A DNA stretch of 21,583 nt from Parasitella parasitica (lineage: Eukaryota > Mucoromycota > Mucoromycetes > Mucorales > Mucoraceae), in contig MU619349.1 of the NCBI GenBank assembly GCA_025201805.1, positions 1 to 21,583 on the forward strand, written 5' to 3'. The notes under the pieces are model-generated. The model did not search any database. It was given only the letters and a program-made list of their open reading frames with translations, and was not told the DNA's origin. Each line of letters starts with the position of its first letter. Positions within the stretch are counted from its first letter, which is position 1. Below, in pieces: positions 9,674 to 20,160 of the stretch. A program made the translations under genes and the position numbers.

Positions 9674-11565
9674 ATGACAATTGTCGACCCTCGAATAAAA
9701 GAGAATCCTGAATTTTACAAATCAATTAACAGCAGATCAAGGAAATCGAGTGACCTAACCTTATTTGACGATGGATCCGAATTAGTGGTTGTGATATCAG
9801 AGGAAGAAGTTGTAGAAGAAGGAGGAAACGGCGATCATTCTCAAATTGAAAAGAATCCAGTAGAAGATTATTCTATTAAAGTATATATTTCATTTGTATT
9901 TATTTATGCATCCACTAATCCAACATAGAACAAGATTTCCAGGAGAAAGAAATGGTTTATTTTATCAATCGTAGCTCTTCAGGGATTCATAGGGCCATTG
10001 ACAAGCTCTATCTACGTAATTGGAAAAGTATATGGAGCAATACAGGATAGTTATTGATAGGCGTATATATAGGTGCCAGCAATTGCACAAGTAAGAGAAT
10101 CGTTTGGTGCTACAACGACGTCGATCAACGCTACTATTTCATTGTATGTTTTTGTTATGGGGTTCGCTGTATGTGTGATAATTTAAAAATACACTTAGTA
10201 TACTAACACCATTTTTATCTAGCCATTGCTCTGGGCATCTCTCTCGGAGAGACATGGGCGCCGTGCTGTATACTTGTTGTCCTCACTTTTGTATGTGATG
10301 ACTACAATAGGCTGCGCATTATCTGATAGAGTTAGCCTCTTTATTGCTTTACGCGCATTCCAAGCTATTGGAGCAAGTGCTTCACAAGCTGTAGGGGCAG
10401 GGTACTTACGTGAACTATGCCTCGCAGAATCTTTGAATACTAATTTCGTCAATGTATGTATTTAGAACTATTACAGATTTGTTTGAGGTACATGAACGAG
10501 GAAATGCAATGGGGTTGTTTCTCCTTGGAGCTCTCATAGGACCAGTATTGGGACCAATTCTGGGAGGATTCATTAACGAATGTGGGTGATATATAAGAGT
10601 TTATCTGCAGATAGATGCTAATTATTTTGTACTAGTTATGAGCTGGCGATATATTTTTTGGCTATTGGCAGCGCTGGGTGGGATCACTTTCATCTTAATA
10701 TTATTCTTCTTGCCAGAGACATCATCCATGATACTCAAGAGACGCGCAGAAAACTTGAAAATAAAGAAAGACACAAAATACACCAAACACTATCCAGAGA
10801 AAACCTCTCATTTCAAGCTAAAGAACGAAGAAAAAGCTTCAACAAGTATGTTGCGACCATTTAAACTAATTGTGAAACCTGTAGTCATTCTGTCAACAAC
10901 GCCTTATTCGATTGCATACGGATTTATGTATTTTGTTATTGCGAGTCTGCCTCATCAATTACAGTCGCAATACAATCTTTCAAGCTATCAGATAGGGCTA
11001 TCTTATCTTGCTAATGGTATAGGGAATGCAATGGGCGCCTTCTTTTCTGGCAAATTAGCAGACAGGGCACTTGAAAAATCAGCAGATCATCTCCTGGAGG
11101 CGAGATTATCGCCCATGTGGTTCGGCATCTTTTTGCTGCCAGTTGGACAATTAATATATGGATGGTGCGTACAACTTCAAATACACATTGCGGCAACTCT
11201 GACTGGTTTATTCCTACGTAAGTAGACAAATGTGTTGCAATACATAGCCTTTGCAGCATCTAATACGCATCCATGAAGTGGGTTTGGGTGTAGGTGTTGT
11301 ACAAACTCCAGCTAATACGTATGTCGTGGACTCATACCAAAAGCACTCAGCATCTGTGATGGGTGCGGCCAACTTGATGCGATGTATTTCAGCAGGATGT
11401 ACACCATTGGTTGCGCCCACATTGATTGATAACATAGGAAATGGTTGGTCATTGACTATCTTGGCTGTCATTAGTTTGTTGAGTGGAACGTGTATATTCC
11501 TTGTCCAAAGATATGGCCAACATTGGAGAGAGCAATTTAATCATAAGAAGCAGAATGCATCGTAG
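9674..11565 (+). CDS. MFS transporter, DHA1 (drug:H+ antiporter-1) type
   Basis: Seven exons (9674-9880, 9929-10015, 10073-10168, 10223-10401, 10466-10581, 10636-11217, 11279-11565) give 517 residues. The fit to the fungal DHA1 group (Qdr/Aqr/Flr-like multidrug and polyamine exporters) is clear. The first helix carries GFIGPLTSSIYVPAIAQV. Motif A is WASLSERHGRR (134-144), and GAGTITDLFEVHERG follows. Motif C is GALIGPVLGPILGG (211-224), typical of antiporters. SWRYIFWLLAALGG precedes a long basic central loop. The last exon has GVGVVQTPANTYVVDSY. About 12 membrane helices are expected. An acidic, hydrophilic N-terminus of about 70 residues is cytosolic. Splice choices at 10015/10073, 10401/10466 and 11278 were made because they restore these conserved motifs. 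The substrate cannot be told; the plasma membrane is likely. Confidence 0.9.
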
Positions 11566-11585
11566 ACGATCGTATCTACATGTCT

Positions 11586-11591
11586 AATAAA
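11586..11591 (+). terminator. Poly(A) signal of the MFS gene
   Basis: AATAAA lies 20 nt after the TAG of the MFS gene. Confidence 0.45.
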
Positions 11592-11790
11592 TACTATTAT
11601 TATTATTTCAAGCATTGAATAGATTCCACTTATGTAATATTATTGATGTACTATGCTCCATCGAATCAGGCCTTTATTTGTTTATACCGAGTTTAATGTT
11701 TGTTTTATGTCGGAGTAAATGTTTGTTCGCGGCGATACAGCTTCCCTTAGTGCAGCTGTAAAGGCGCTAAAGAGAAATCCGAGCTTGTTT

Positions 11791-11806
11791 TCATCAAGCT
11801 TGATGA
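11791..11806. promoter_or_regulatory. Perfect 16-bp palindrome upstream of the protease gene
   Basis: TCATCAAGCTTGATGA is its own reverse complement. It lies about 110 bp before the TATA box and 170 bp before the ATG of the subtilase gene. This is a plausible site for a dimeric regulator of the protease, but no known factor is assigned. Confidence 0.35.
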
Positions 11807-11917
11807 ATCGCATTGTGAAATAAGGGATATCTCACCGTAATCACAATGATCCATCAGAAAACTCACAAAAAAAGAGACGAAACCTTTCATCGAGATGTCT
11901 TAAAGTGAAGGAACCAT

Positions 11918-11925
11918 TATAAATA
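11918..11925 (+). promoter_or_regulatory. TATA box of the subtilase gene
   Basis: TATAAATA lies 52 nt before the ATG at 11978, with a pyrimidine-rich leader between. Confidence 0.6.
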
Positions 11926-11977
11926 ATCGAGGCTTTTCTGCGTTTTTCGAATCATCTTCAACTATCCACATAATATA

Positions 11978-13494
11978 ATGAAATCTCTCTTGTCATTGTC
12001 CATTGCTTGCATCTACATAGGCTCTAACCTGGCAAATGCATTGGTGGTGAGGGAAGAGATTCTCGGTGGAATTGAAAGCCATTTTCCTACTCATATTGTG
12101 AAATTGAAGGCAAGCAATGTCCAAAACATTAGCAGTAAGTTTACAAGTTCAGCCTTGGGTTTTATTCATAACTTGATATATCCTGACAGATTTTGAGTCT
12201 ACTGAATTCATCAACAATCATTACAGCACATTTCAAACATTGCGCGGCTCGCTTCAAGGCAAATTTACTATTAAAGGGGCGAGTTTTAATGCAGAGTCTG
12301 AAGATTTAGAACCTAAAGCCGTCAAAAACATTGATATTGGCAATGGATTCAAAGCTGTTGTGGGCTCCTTCAACCCATCTTTTGTTAGCTATCTTAGCCA
12401 ACTGGAAGATGTCGAATACGTGGAGACAAATCAAATCTACAAGGCAGCTATTTTACCAGCCACTGCGAAACCACAGCCTCATGTATCGAGTCAATCAGCA
12501 TCAAAGAGCAAACGAAATATTATCACCCAAATGAATGTTCCGAGCTGGGGCCTAGCTCGAATTAATCGTCGTGACAAAGATGACATGACAACGTATTCTG
12601 TGGATGAAGCTGCTGGGTGAGCAACCTTATTTACTGCTGCGTGCTCACTAACGTTAACCTGATGATCATGTAGTGGTGGCGTCCATGTTTATGTGTTTGA
12701 TTCGGGTATCAATGTGAACCATCCTGATTTTGGCGGTCGTGCTAGCATGGAGGCCAGCTTTATTGACTACGAAGATGATGTCGACTATGCTGGTCATGGT
12801 AAGCTATGATTCACTTATTACACGCCCGGGTAGCCCTAAACTTAAAAACCGTGCACTAGGAACCCATGTAGCTGGCACTATTGGTGGGAACACTTACGGC
12901 GTTGCCAAGAACGCAATAATACATGGCGTCAAAATTTTGGATCGTAATGGTGATGGCACTACCTCCGCTTTAATTCAAGCTATTTCGCACATCACGCAGG
13001 TGGCTGTTCCTGGTCGTAGCATCATCAACCTATCATTGACGGGACCACGCTCGCAAACAATTGACGATGCCCTATCTATGGCTGTTCGACAGCACGGTAT
13101 TCCCATCTTTGTATCGGCTGGCAATAGTGGAGACAATGCTTGCGATTACTCACCATCAGCCAACCCAGACGTGTTCACAGTCGGAGCATCTAATCAAAAC
13201 GACATGATTCCGAGCTTTTCTTCCTACGGCGAGTGTGTGCGTATTTATGCACCTGGAACAAACATTACAAGTAGCTGGCTAGGCAATGAAAGTCAAACCA
13301 TGGACGGCACAAGCATGGCCAACCCTCATGTGACAGGTATTGCGGCGATGCTGATGAGTGAATACGAATTCCACTCGGCCAGCGAACTCTATGAAGCCAT
13401 TATGAACATTGCAACAGAAAATGTCTTGACTTCTGCATTAGACGATGAAGGATCCGATAAACTGTTGGCCTACAACGGCCCCGAACGTTTTTAA
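11978..13494 (+). CDS. Secreted subtilisin-like serine protease (S8A, proteinase K type)
   Basis: Exons 11978-12134, 12190-12616, 12674-12798 and 12860-13494 encode 447 residues. A signal peptide (MKSLLSLSIACIYIGSNLANA, likely cut after residue 21) is followed by an I9-type inhibitory propeptide (HIVKLKAS ... VEYVETNQ). A dibasic KSKR site fits propeptide removal just before the mature start (VPSWGLARI). The catalytic triad is intact: Asp204 in YVFDSG, His236 in GHGTHVAG and Ser388 in GTSMANPHVTG. The oxyanion Asn is in VSAGNSGDNACDYSP. The end, LLAYNGPERF, is typical and there is no extra C-terminal domain. The length suits fungal proteinase K homologues. The enzyme should degrade external protein with broad specificity. 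Each intron junction falls inside a conserved motif and restores it. AATAAA directly follows the stop (13495-13500). Confidence 0.95.
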
Positions 13495-13643
13495 AATAAA
13501 ATGTTGTAATCATGATGGGCGAATGATTTAATGCCATAAATTCTCCAGATTTGTGTGCGCGGATAAATACTGCGTTTCCATAAATTCATATGCCTTTGCC
13601 CACTCTTTTCCTCTTCTTTGTAAAAATAAAAAAAAAAAATACA

Positions 13644-15970
13644 ATGGTTTTCCTTTCTCGTGCTGTGTCTGATAGTAAGTGTTCCACCAGCTTTTTGGAT
13701 TAGCCGTGCACACGTATTCACCGTCAATTAGATAGCCGCCAGAAGCTTCAAGATGAGCAAGACGATGCTGTCGAAACCACAATCTACGGTACTCGATGGG
13801 CATCCAGAGATATTCCAAGGTAAAGAAATAATGGCCATTATTCTATGAATACCACATAGGCTAAACCGTTTGTCTACGTCGCTTCAGATATGACATGCCA
13901 GAGGTACGCTTGTTTTCACTGCTAGCACCTAGATGTCAGACTAATTATTTTTCCAAAATAGGAGGAGATGCCGGCCAGTGAGTCAATGCGGACTGAAATT
14001 TCGGGTTTCGTACTAACAATACACTACACAGATGTTGCTTATCGTATGATTAAGGATGAGCTTGCTGTAAGTTGCATTGAGGCATTGGAAGCATCATTTA
14101 AACGCTAATCTCACTTGTATAGTTGGATGGAACTCCCGCTTTAAACCTTGCTAGTTTTGTAACTACTTTTATGGAAGATGAAGCTGAGCAGCTAATGAAG
14201 GAAAATCTGTCCAAGAATTTCATTGATTTCGAGGAATACCCTCAAACAGCCGAAATTTGTGTGAGTATCTATGTATTATATATAATCAAGATGTCCTAAT
14301 ATTGACAACCTCTTGCATAGAATCGATGTGTCAACATAATTGCTCGTCTTTTTCATGCGCCTATGGACAATTCTGAAGCAGAAGCGTTAGGTTGCTCAAC
14401 TGTAGGCTCTTCGGAGGCCATTATTTTGGCCACGTTGGCCATGAAACGCAGATGGCAAACCGCTAGGAAAGAAAAAGGGCTGCCTTATGATAAGCCGAAT
14501 ATGATTATGGGCGCCAACTGTCAAGTTGCATGGCACAAGGCAATGAGGTAAATGTGTAGCACACTACAGCTGATGGATCTAAAACTTAATCTTTTTCGCT
14601 CAAAGATACTTGGAAATTGAATCTCGAGAAGTTCCTTGTACTGAAGAATTGCTTTGTATGGATCCTAAGAAAGCTGTTGACTGGGCAGATGAGAACACAA
14701 TCGGTATTTGCGCTATTCTAGGCTCTACTGTAAATATTATACATCAATGTTATCTATACACCGGTGCCTTTATACTGAATACACCCGATTTATCTTACAG
14801 TACACTGGCCATTATGAGGATGTCAAGACTCTAAATTCGTTACTGGAATCTAAATGTAAAGAAAAGGGTTGGGACATTGGTATTCATGTCGATGCGGCCA
14901 GGTAAAGTTGCGCCTTTTTATCTAGTATTAATTACACATCATAAAAACACAAATATATGTAGTGGTGGTTTTGTTGCTCCATTTGTTTACCCTGAACTTG
15001 AATGGTAATGTATAATCCACGTCTACCCAACTGAAATTTTTTATAACACGCCAATAGGGATTTTCAACTTGAGCGCGTCTATTCTATCAACGTATCTGGT
15101 CATAAATACGGCCTTACTTATCCTGGCGTCGGCTGGGCTTTATGGAGAAGTAAAGGCTACCTTCCTGAAGACTTGATTTTCAACATCAATTATCTTGGTT
15201 CAGATCAGGTAGGGCAATACTGTATGACTTCTAGAAGAGCACCGTTTAATGCGCAAAGATGTACAGGCTTCTTTCACATTCAACTTTAGTAAAGGAGCAT
15301 CCAACATCATTGCACAATATTACGTACTTATTCGACTTGGAAAAGTTGGATTTACGCATATTATGAGGAATTTGATCTGTACTGCCGACTACTTGGCTGA
15401 TAAATTGGAAAACACCGGTAAATTTATCATTATGAGTGAAAGAAACGGTAGAGGTGTCCCCCTTGTTGCATTCCGTCTCAAAGAAAAAAAAATTTATGAC
15501 GAGGTATTATGTATAATTCTTTGTATACCAAGAGCATGCTATTAACGCTTGTTCTAACTACTAGTTTGACATATCTGCCAAGTTGCGTGAACGTGGCTGG
15601 ATTGTACCAGCTTACACTATGGCTCATGCAGTTGAGCATATGAAGCTTTTGAGAGTAGTTGTTCGCGAGGATTTCTCTCGTAATCGTTCAGAGATCCTCA
15701 TCCGCGATATTAATTATGCGCTTGCTGCATTGGATCTGTGGGATGAAAAAGAAGCAGAGAATCACCGGTAAATAGCCATGTTTATGCAACTTTTTCATGT
15801 GTATCTTTACAAACTAATATCTCTCCAAAATTATCATCGTCAGCCAATTCCGCCATAAAAGTGCTAGGCACAATCATAAATCAAACTTCAACTTTGCTCA
15901 CGGCAAACTCAAGCCCAACACTAAAGATGGAAAGAGCCACAAGAAGCATGACGGTCCAGGAGTTTGCTAA
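13644..15970 (+). CDS. GAD1: Glutamate decarboxylase
   Basis: The enzyme converts L-glutamate to GABA and CO2 with pyridoxal phosphate, in the cytosol. Fourteen exons: 13644-13674, 13732-13819, 13888-13903, 13962-13977, 14032-14066, 14123-14260, 14321-14547, 14606-14729, 14801-14901, 14963-15004, 15058-15208, 15267-15503, 15565-15767 and 15844-15970. They give 511 residues. Diagnostic parts are [18 protein letters not shown] near the N-terminus, [41 protein letters not shown] and [14 protein letters not shown] with the PLP lysine at 289. Two exons are only 16 nt. The start ([10 protein letters not shown]) is chosen because its gtaagt donor joins in phase to an acceptor ending at 13731, whereas the conserved frame itself has no ATG before a stop. 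The His/Lys-rich tail ends in GPGVC; fungal GADs commonly end in a similar short motif. A calmodulin-binding segment is not obvious. Confidence 0.93.
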
Positions 15971-16013
15971 TAGGTATAATTACGTATGTCTATCAGTAGA
16001 TAATGAACAGTTT

Positions 16014-16019
16014 AATAAA
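16014..16019 (+). terminator. Poly(A) signal of the glutamate decarboxylase gene
   Basis: AATAAA lies 43 nt after the TAA of the decarboxylase, within the 188-bp gap to the convergent IMP dehydrogenase gene. Confidence 0.5.
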
Positions 16020-16158
16020 GAAAAAAGAAAAAGCCCGATTTGGATGAATTACAAAACGTATACAAACTGAAAAATCTATATAATTAATGAAACACGACAG
16101 ACGCGAGATTTATGAAATTTATTGTGCATATGTACAAGTGCAATCAAAATATAATGGC

Positions 16159-17858
16159 TTATGAAGATGTAAAGAGCTTCTTTTCAAAAGAGTGCAAACC
16201 GTGTACACCACCTTCCATTTGAGCAGCAGCGGTTCTCTTTTCAAAACGAACCTTACCAGCATAGACATCCTCATGGAACTGAGTAACTGACTGGCAGCCA
16301 ATGTCCTGAAGTGAGTGCTGGACACCAGTAATAAGATAGGAAGCATACTTGCGTACCGAACCCTTATCAAGAACATTGCCAACAACTCCTTGGGCCACCT
16401 TGACAGTGTCGCCTTCAGAGAAATAACGTTTGGTGGCAGCATTACCATCCTTACCACCAGACTTGTTGTTCATGGCATCGATGGAACCCATACCACGGTA
16501 TCGCTTAAGACGCTGGCCTTCATGATAAAAGTATTCTCCAGGGGTTTCCGTGGTACCCGCAAGAAGACCGCCCATCATAACAGCACTAGCACCCAAAGCC
16601 AGGGCCTTGACAATATGACCAACGTTACCAATGCCACCATCAGCAATAGTAGGCACACCGAAACGACGGCAGAACTCAGAGACACGATAGACAGCGGTAG
16701 CTTGCGGGCGGCCACAGGCCATGATTTCTTGAGTAATACAAATCGAACCTGAGCCCATACCAATACGAATGGCATCAGCACCGGCTTCAATTAAATTAGC
16801 AGCTTGCTCACGCGTAACAACATTCCCAGCAATAACTTGTAGTTGCGCATATTTTTCCTTGATGTGCCGGATCATGTCAATCTGGTAGACAGAATTGCCT
16901 TGCGAAGAATCCAACACAACGATATCAAGGCCAGCGTCCACCAACAAAGCAAGGCGCTCTTTGTCGTCAGGACGTGTTCCAATGGCAGCACCGACTAAAA
17001 GCTGTTTGGAATCAGCAGATTTGGAGGCTAGCGGGAAATTGAGGTTTTTGAGAAGGTCAGAACGCGATAGCAACGATACAAGGCGGCCTTCCTCGTCCAC
17101 AATAGGCAGCTTGCCCTTCTTTGAGGAGCGAAGAATATCGTTAGCCTTTTGGAGCGTAACGCCTTTTTTGGCAACAACCAGATCAGTGCTCATGACTTGA
17201 CTAAGCAGAGACTGGTCGTCTTTGTGGAATTGGATATCCCGGGCAGTGACAATGCCAACCAATTTACCGTTCAAATGGCCATTTTCTGTGTATGCAGGTT
17301 AGGATTACTTGTTGATGGGGGGGGGGGTTTTTTGCTGTGTTACCTGTGATCGGGATGCCACAAAAGCCATGTTGTTCTTTGATGGCTTTGACTTCAGCAA
17401 CTGTGTTGGTAGGGGAAAGCACTACCGGATCAACAATGAACCCATTTTCAAAAGTTTTAACCTTGCGCACCATATCAGCTTGAGTTTTAGCATCACAGTT
17501 ATGATGAATAATGCCAATACCACCCAACAACTAGCAGCACCGTTCGCTTAGTACTTTCTATTGGCCGACGTCAATGCATATATACACTTACAGCCATTGA
17601 GATAGCCATCTCGGTCTCAGTAACAGTATCCATGGGGGACGACAAGAAGGGAGTTTTCAAGGTGATGTTTCTTGTAATCTTAGAATCGAGGCAAGCCTTG
17701 CTTGCATCAAAATTAATGAAGCCTGGGAGAATTAAGAAATCATTGTATGTCAATCCGCCGCTGAGCTGCTCATCCATGAGAGCCTCAATGGCTAAACCAT
17801 CTTGATGCTCGTACTCTGATAGATATTGGTTTGCCTTTTTGTAATCCAAGACTGACAT
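16159..17858 (-). CDS. IMD: Inosine-5'-monophosphate dehydrogenase
   Basis: It oxidises IMP to XMP with NAD+, the committed step of guanine nucleotide synthesis, as a cytosolic tetramer. Exons 17858-17592, 17530-17344 and 17285-16159 (introns 61 and 58 nt) encode 526 residues, the usual fungal length. The N-terminal part has [14 protein letters not shown] and [12 protein letters not shown] Bateman module of two CBS domains (about 124-245) with FCGIPIT and [20 protein letters not shown] interrupts the barrel, as in all full-length IMPDHs. The catalytic loop [12 protein letters not shown] has Cys334, matching human Cys331. [30 protein letters not shown] and [13 protein letters not shown] complete the signature. 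The flap and catalytic residues look intact. The second intron carries an 11-C run on the coding strand. Only 107 bp separate its ATG from the upstream gene on the same strand. Confidence 0.97.
17317..17333. repeat. G11-T6 homopolymer pair inside an IMPDH intron
   Basis: Eleven G (17317-17327) are followed directly by six T on the plus strand, in the 58-nt second intron of the IMP dehydrogenase gene. On the transcribed message this is A6-C11 near the donor side. Such a run is prone to length variation and sequencing error. Confidence 0.8.
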
Positions 17859-17965
17859 TGTGTATGACCGAAAGAAGAAAAGGGAATTTTATTCGATATT
17901 GCATTATTTTATTACTTGTGAAAAAAAAATTTTTTTTTTTCGTTTGGTTTCAGCTCTACGTATTC
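17859..17965 (-). promoter_or_regulatory. Compact promoter region of the IMPDH gene with a poly(dA:dT) tract
   Basis: All the upstream DNA available to IMP dehydrogenase before the next coding region is 107 bp. It contains A9 followed by T11 (17921-17940), a self-complementary tract of the kind that excludes nucleosomes in fungal promoters. The same stretch must hold the 3' untranslated end of the RBM34-like gene. Confidence 0.4.
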
Positions 17966-19200
17966 CTACTTCCTCCCATCTTTTTTGGCTCTTTTGCTAG
18001 TTTTGACAATTTTAAATTTTTTGCCATCGTTCTTGGTGGCACGAATGCCTTCAAATCTCTTGGGGCTAGCTATCAGCTTTCCGGATTTGCCAGAAGTCTT
18101 GCGATTCTGAACCTTCTTCTGGCCCTTCTTCTTGACATCGCGAGCACCACCTTCGGACACGGGTATCTTACAACGCTGGATACGGATCTTGGTTTTATCT
18201 CGAAACTTTTTGTCAGTTAATGCCAACGCCGAATCCACACAATCACGATCAAGAAATTGCACATAGCCAAACCCTTTTCCAACGTTTGTCTTTCCATCTC
18301 TGACCGTTCGCACACTCTCAATGTCTCCACAGTCTTTAAAGAATTCCCAAAGCTCCTCCTCTTCTGTGTCGAACGGTAATCCACCCAAGAATACCGATCT
18401 TTTTCGGTCGTGTTGTTTGTCGTTGGATGCTCCGTCTACACGCAAATGCTTATTCATAAATACAACGCCGTTGAGTTTGCATGCCTTGTCCGCTTCCTCC
18501 TTTTTACTGAACACAATGTACGCATTCAACACATCGCGGGACGAGTGAAGTTTACGGGCAATAAATGCTGATTTACGATCCATGGGTTCTGAAAATGCGA
18601 CTGATCTAAACCGAATCGACTCAATCTTTCCATAATCTTTAAACCTAGTCTCCAACTGCTTATATCCCTCCTACTCCAGTAGTGAGAATCTAATTCGGCA
18701 AAGTCTCGTTCTCTCCTGTTTACCTTTTCGATGCATTCAACAGGCAAATTGCCCACAAAAATAGTTCTCAATTCTTTCTCGGCTAGTTCCTCTGTAGTCG
18801 ACACTTTTTTGGCTTTCTTTGTTTTGTTTGTGCCCAAATCTGCTTCCAATTCATCTATTTTTCTCTACAAAAATACATTGTTTTAGCAAAATTTCCATCA
18901 TGACATTCAGCATCTTGTCAAAATACCTTTTGAGTGGCAGCAATCAACTCTCTCGCTTTCTTGAACCCCAAGAATGCCTTGCTGGCATCTTTCTTCCCGT
19001 AATTCTTTGTCTTTTTTGTTGCATTAGCAATAACTTCTTTTGCCAGGATTGGTTTGACAGCTATTTCGCTTTTGCCGGCCTATAAGTTCATTGGTATTGC
19101 ATTCACAAGAGTTGTAGGCGTTTATCCTACTTACAGAGTTCTTGAACAAATCATCCAAACGATTTTCAACTTTGTCTTCAGTTGATAATAAACTACTCAT
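17966..19200 (-). CDS. RBM34/Nop12-like nucleolar RNA-binding protein
   Basis: Exons 19200-19135, 19079-18927, 18864-18724 and 18670-17966 (introns 47-62 nt) give 354 residues. Two RRM domains are seen. RRM1 (about 107-203) has RNP2 TIFVGNL and RNP1-like NAYIVFS, with the family signature YGKIESIRFRSVAF. RRM2 (about 212-287) has RNP2 SVFLGGLPF and RNP1 KGFGYVQF. The N-terminal 100 residues are Lys-rich, with KKARELIAATQKRKIDELEA forming a likely helix. The C-terminal 60 residues are very basic (KKKGQKK, KFKIVKTSKRAKK), as in nucleolar proteins. Yeast Nop12 and animal RBM34 act in large-subunit rRNA maturation; the same role is inferred. The ATG at 19200 (MSSLLSTEDK) is a good start, but an in-phase upstream exon is possible. 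All introns sit in phase 0. Confidence 0.9.
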
Positions 19201-19229
19201 GGTTTTCTCTAATAGTTTTATTATGTTAA

Positions 19230-19230
19230 T

Positions 19231-19267
<37 letters not shown>
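19230..19267. repeat. T8-A30 homopolymer tract
   Basis: Eight T are followed by thirty A on the plus strand, ending 67 bp upstream of the ATG of the RBM34-like gene, which reads leftward. On that gene's strand it is a long T tract followed by A8. It could be a poly(dA:dT) promoter element or, if an upstream exon exists, part of an intron. Its exact length is unreliable. Confidence 0.8.
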
Positions 19268-19269
<2 letters not shown>

Positions 19270-19340
19270 TTCCAACATTGCAATCCTTATCATTCAAAAA
19301 AAAGGTGACTGCAATGAGATTTCAGAGTAATGTGGCTTAC

Positions 19341-19473
19341 CATATTGATGCAGCTCAGTGTTGGCGACATTGGCGATCGCTCGAAAGAATTTCTCTGTAA
19401 AATGGGCATAAATTTCAGTATTACAAGCATATGAATATTCTTCGAACTTTTGTTTTAAGCGCTGTTGATTTCT
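19341..19473 (-). CDS. Possible upstream exon of the RBM34-like gene or a separate small gene
   Basis: On the minus strand an acceptor-like tgttcag precedes 133 open nucleotides that end at a good donor (gtaagcc). The reading begins RNQQRLKQKFEEYSYACNTE and contains FTEKFFRAIANVANTELHQY, which looks coding and helical. Splicing this donor to the acceptor ctattag at 19209-19210 (132-nt intron) joins it in frame to EKTMSSLLSTEDK of the RBM34-like gene. No start exon could be identified further upstream; the frame beyond runs through poly-A/T tracts. The plus strand of the same DNA is also open (19431-19730), so the assignment is weak. I do not recognise the protein. Confidence 0.25.
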
Positions 19474-20160
19474 CTGAACACATTGTGGAATGTAAAATAA
19501 TGGCAAAAAAAGAAAATATCAGTATCATACAAGGAGCATATTCAGAATCGTTGGTGGAAAAGAGCATCATTATCCCACTGACCTACTTTGAGGCCATTTT
19601 TGAGAGCTATGACAAGAAAAAAAAATGGTACCAAAGGCAATCTGAGAGAATCAATTCGTTGGTGCAGGCCGTTCAAACCATTCGTTTTTTTTTTTTTTCC
19701 TTTCAGGATAGCCGATCCCATGTTATTTGACATTTAATGCATGTTCTACACACACTCCTTAAAATGATTAGATCCTGTCATTTTGATGTCTCCCTAGAAA
19801 GATTTTAAGCGGGGTTTTCCATATTTAGAGAAAAAGAATAATCGCTTTGTTTCATTCATAGTGAAAATACAAAGAGAATGTGTTGTGAAATAAGTCTTCT
19901 AATCCTATATTTAATTTCAAAATAGTCTTTAAAAAGGTTACGGCTGTCTATTAACAAACATATGTGATTCTAGGCGCAAGTGTACCTGTTGATTTTAGAT
20001 CAATAGCCTTTAACTGGATTCAGGAACGGAGAGTAAGGTTGAAGATAACCACGTTTATGTCCTTGGGTTTTCGTAAATTTCTATACAGATAATTTTTTAT
20101 AGATGGGTGTGTTATCCTGGTGGCAGATTGTTTCCTTTTCTCTGGCACTTTCTTATATCT
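19474..20160. other. AT-rich region without an assignable gene
   Basis: Open frames on both strands overlap at 19431-19733 and cross a T14 run (19685-19698), so neither can be preferred. A 45-codon plus-strand frame ending near 20095 (with SIAFNWIQERRVRLKI) has no start or splice context. Nothing else is seen. Confidence 0.45.

Noticed and set aside
10223-10465. Longer fourth exon of the MFS gene running to the codons NVCI
   Set aside because: Cutting at 10401 and resuming at 10466 restores the family motif GAGTITDLFEVHERG and gives a 64-nt intron with a tactaat branch site; the longer exon would need a 34-nt intron and loses the motif.
11218-11256. Acceptor at tttgcag (ending 11256) for the last MFS intron
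   Set aside because: It puts the last exon out of frame. The acceptor at 11278 is in phase, restores LGLGVGVVQTP and has a ctaat branch site 13-17 nt before it.
13528-13803. Minus-strand open frame of 91 codons (with [14 protein letters not shown]) overlapping the start of the decarboxylase gene
   Set aside because: Its reverse strand encodes the conserved [12 protein letters not shown] of glutamate decarboxylase with good splice sites, and the frame crosses an A/T run translated as a Phe/Leu stretch; it is best explained as antisense shadow.
13753-13819. ATG at 13753 as the start of glutamate decarboxylase
   Set aside because: It is in a different frame from the conserved IYGTRW segment; the ATG at 13644, spliced at 13674/13732, joins in phase.
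9674-15970. A biosynthetic or defence gene cluster formed by the transporter, protease and decarboxylase
   Set aside because: There is no core synthase or shared regulator, and the families are common standalone genes; neighbourhood alone does not support a cluster.
16315-17200. Plus-strand frames of 101-145 codons inside the IMP dehydrogenase gene
   Set aside because: They are antisense to the strongly conserved IMPDH coding sequence.
19024-19293. Minus-strand frame reading through the poly-T tract (a run of Phe) into the RBM34-like start
   Set aside because: The Phe run comes from the T30 homopolymer and the frame also runs through a clear gtaagt donor at 19134, so it is not a real protein.
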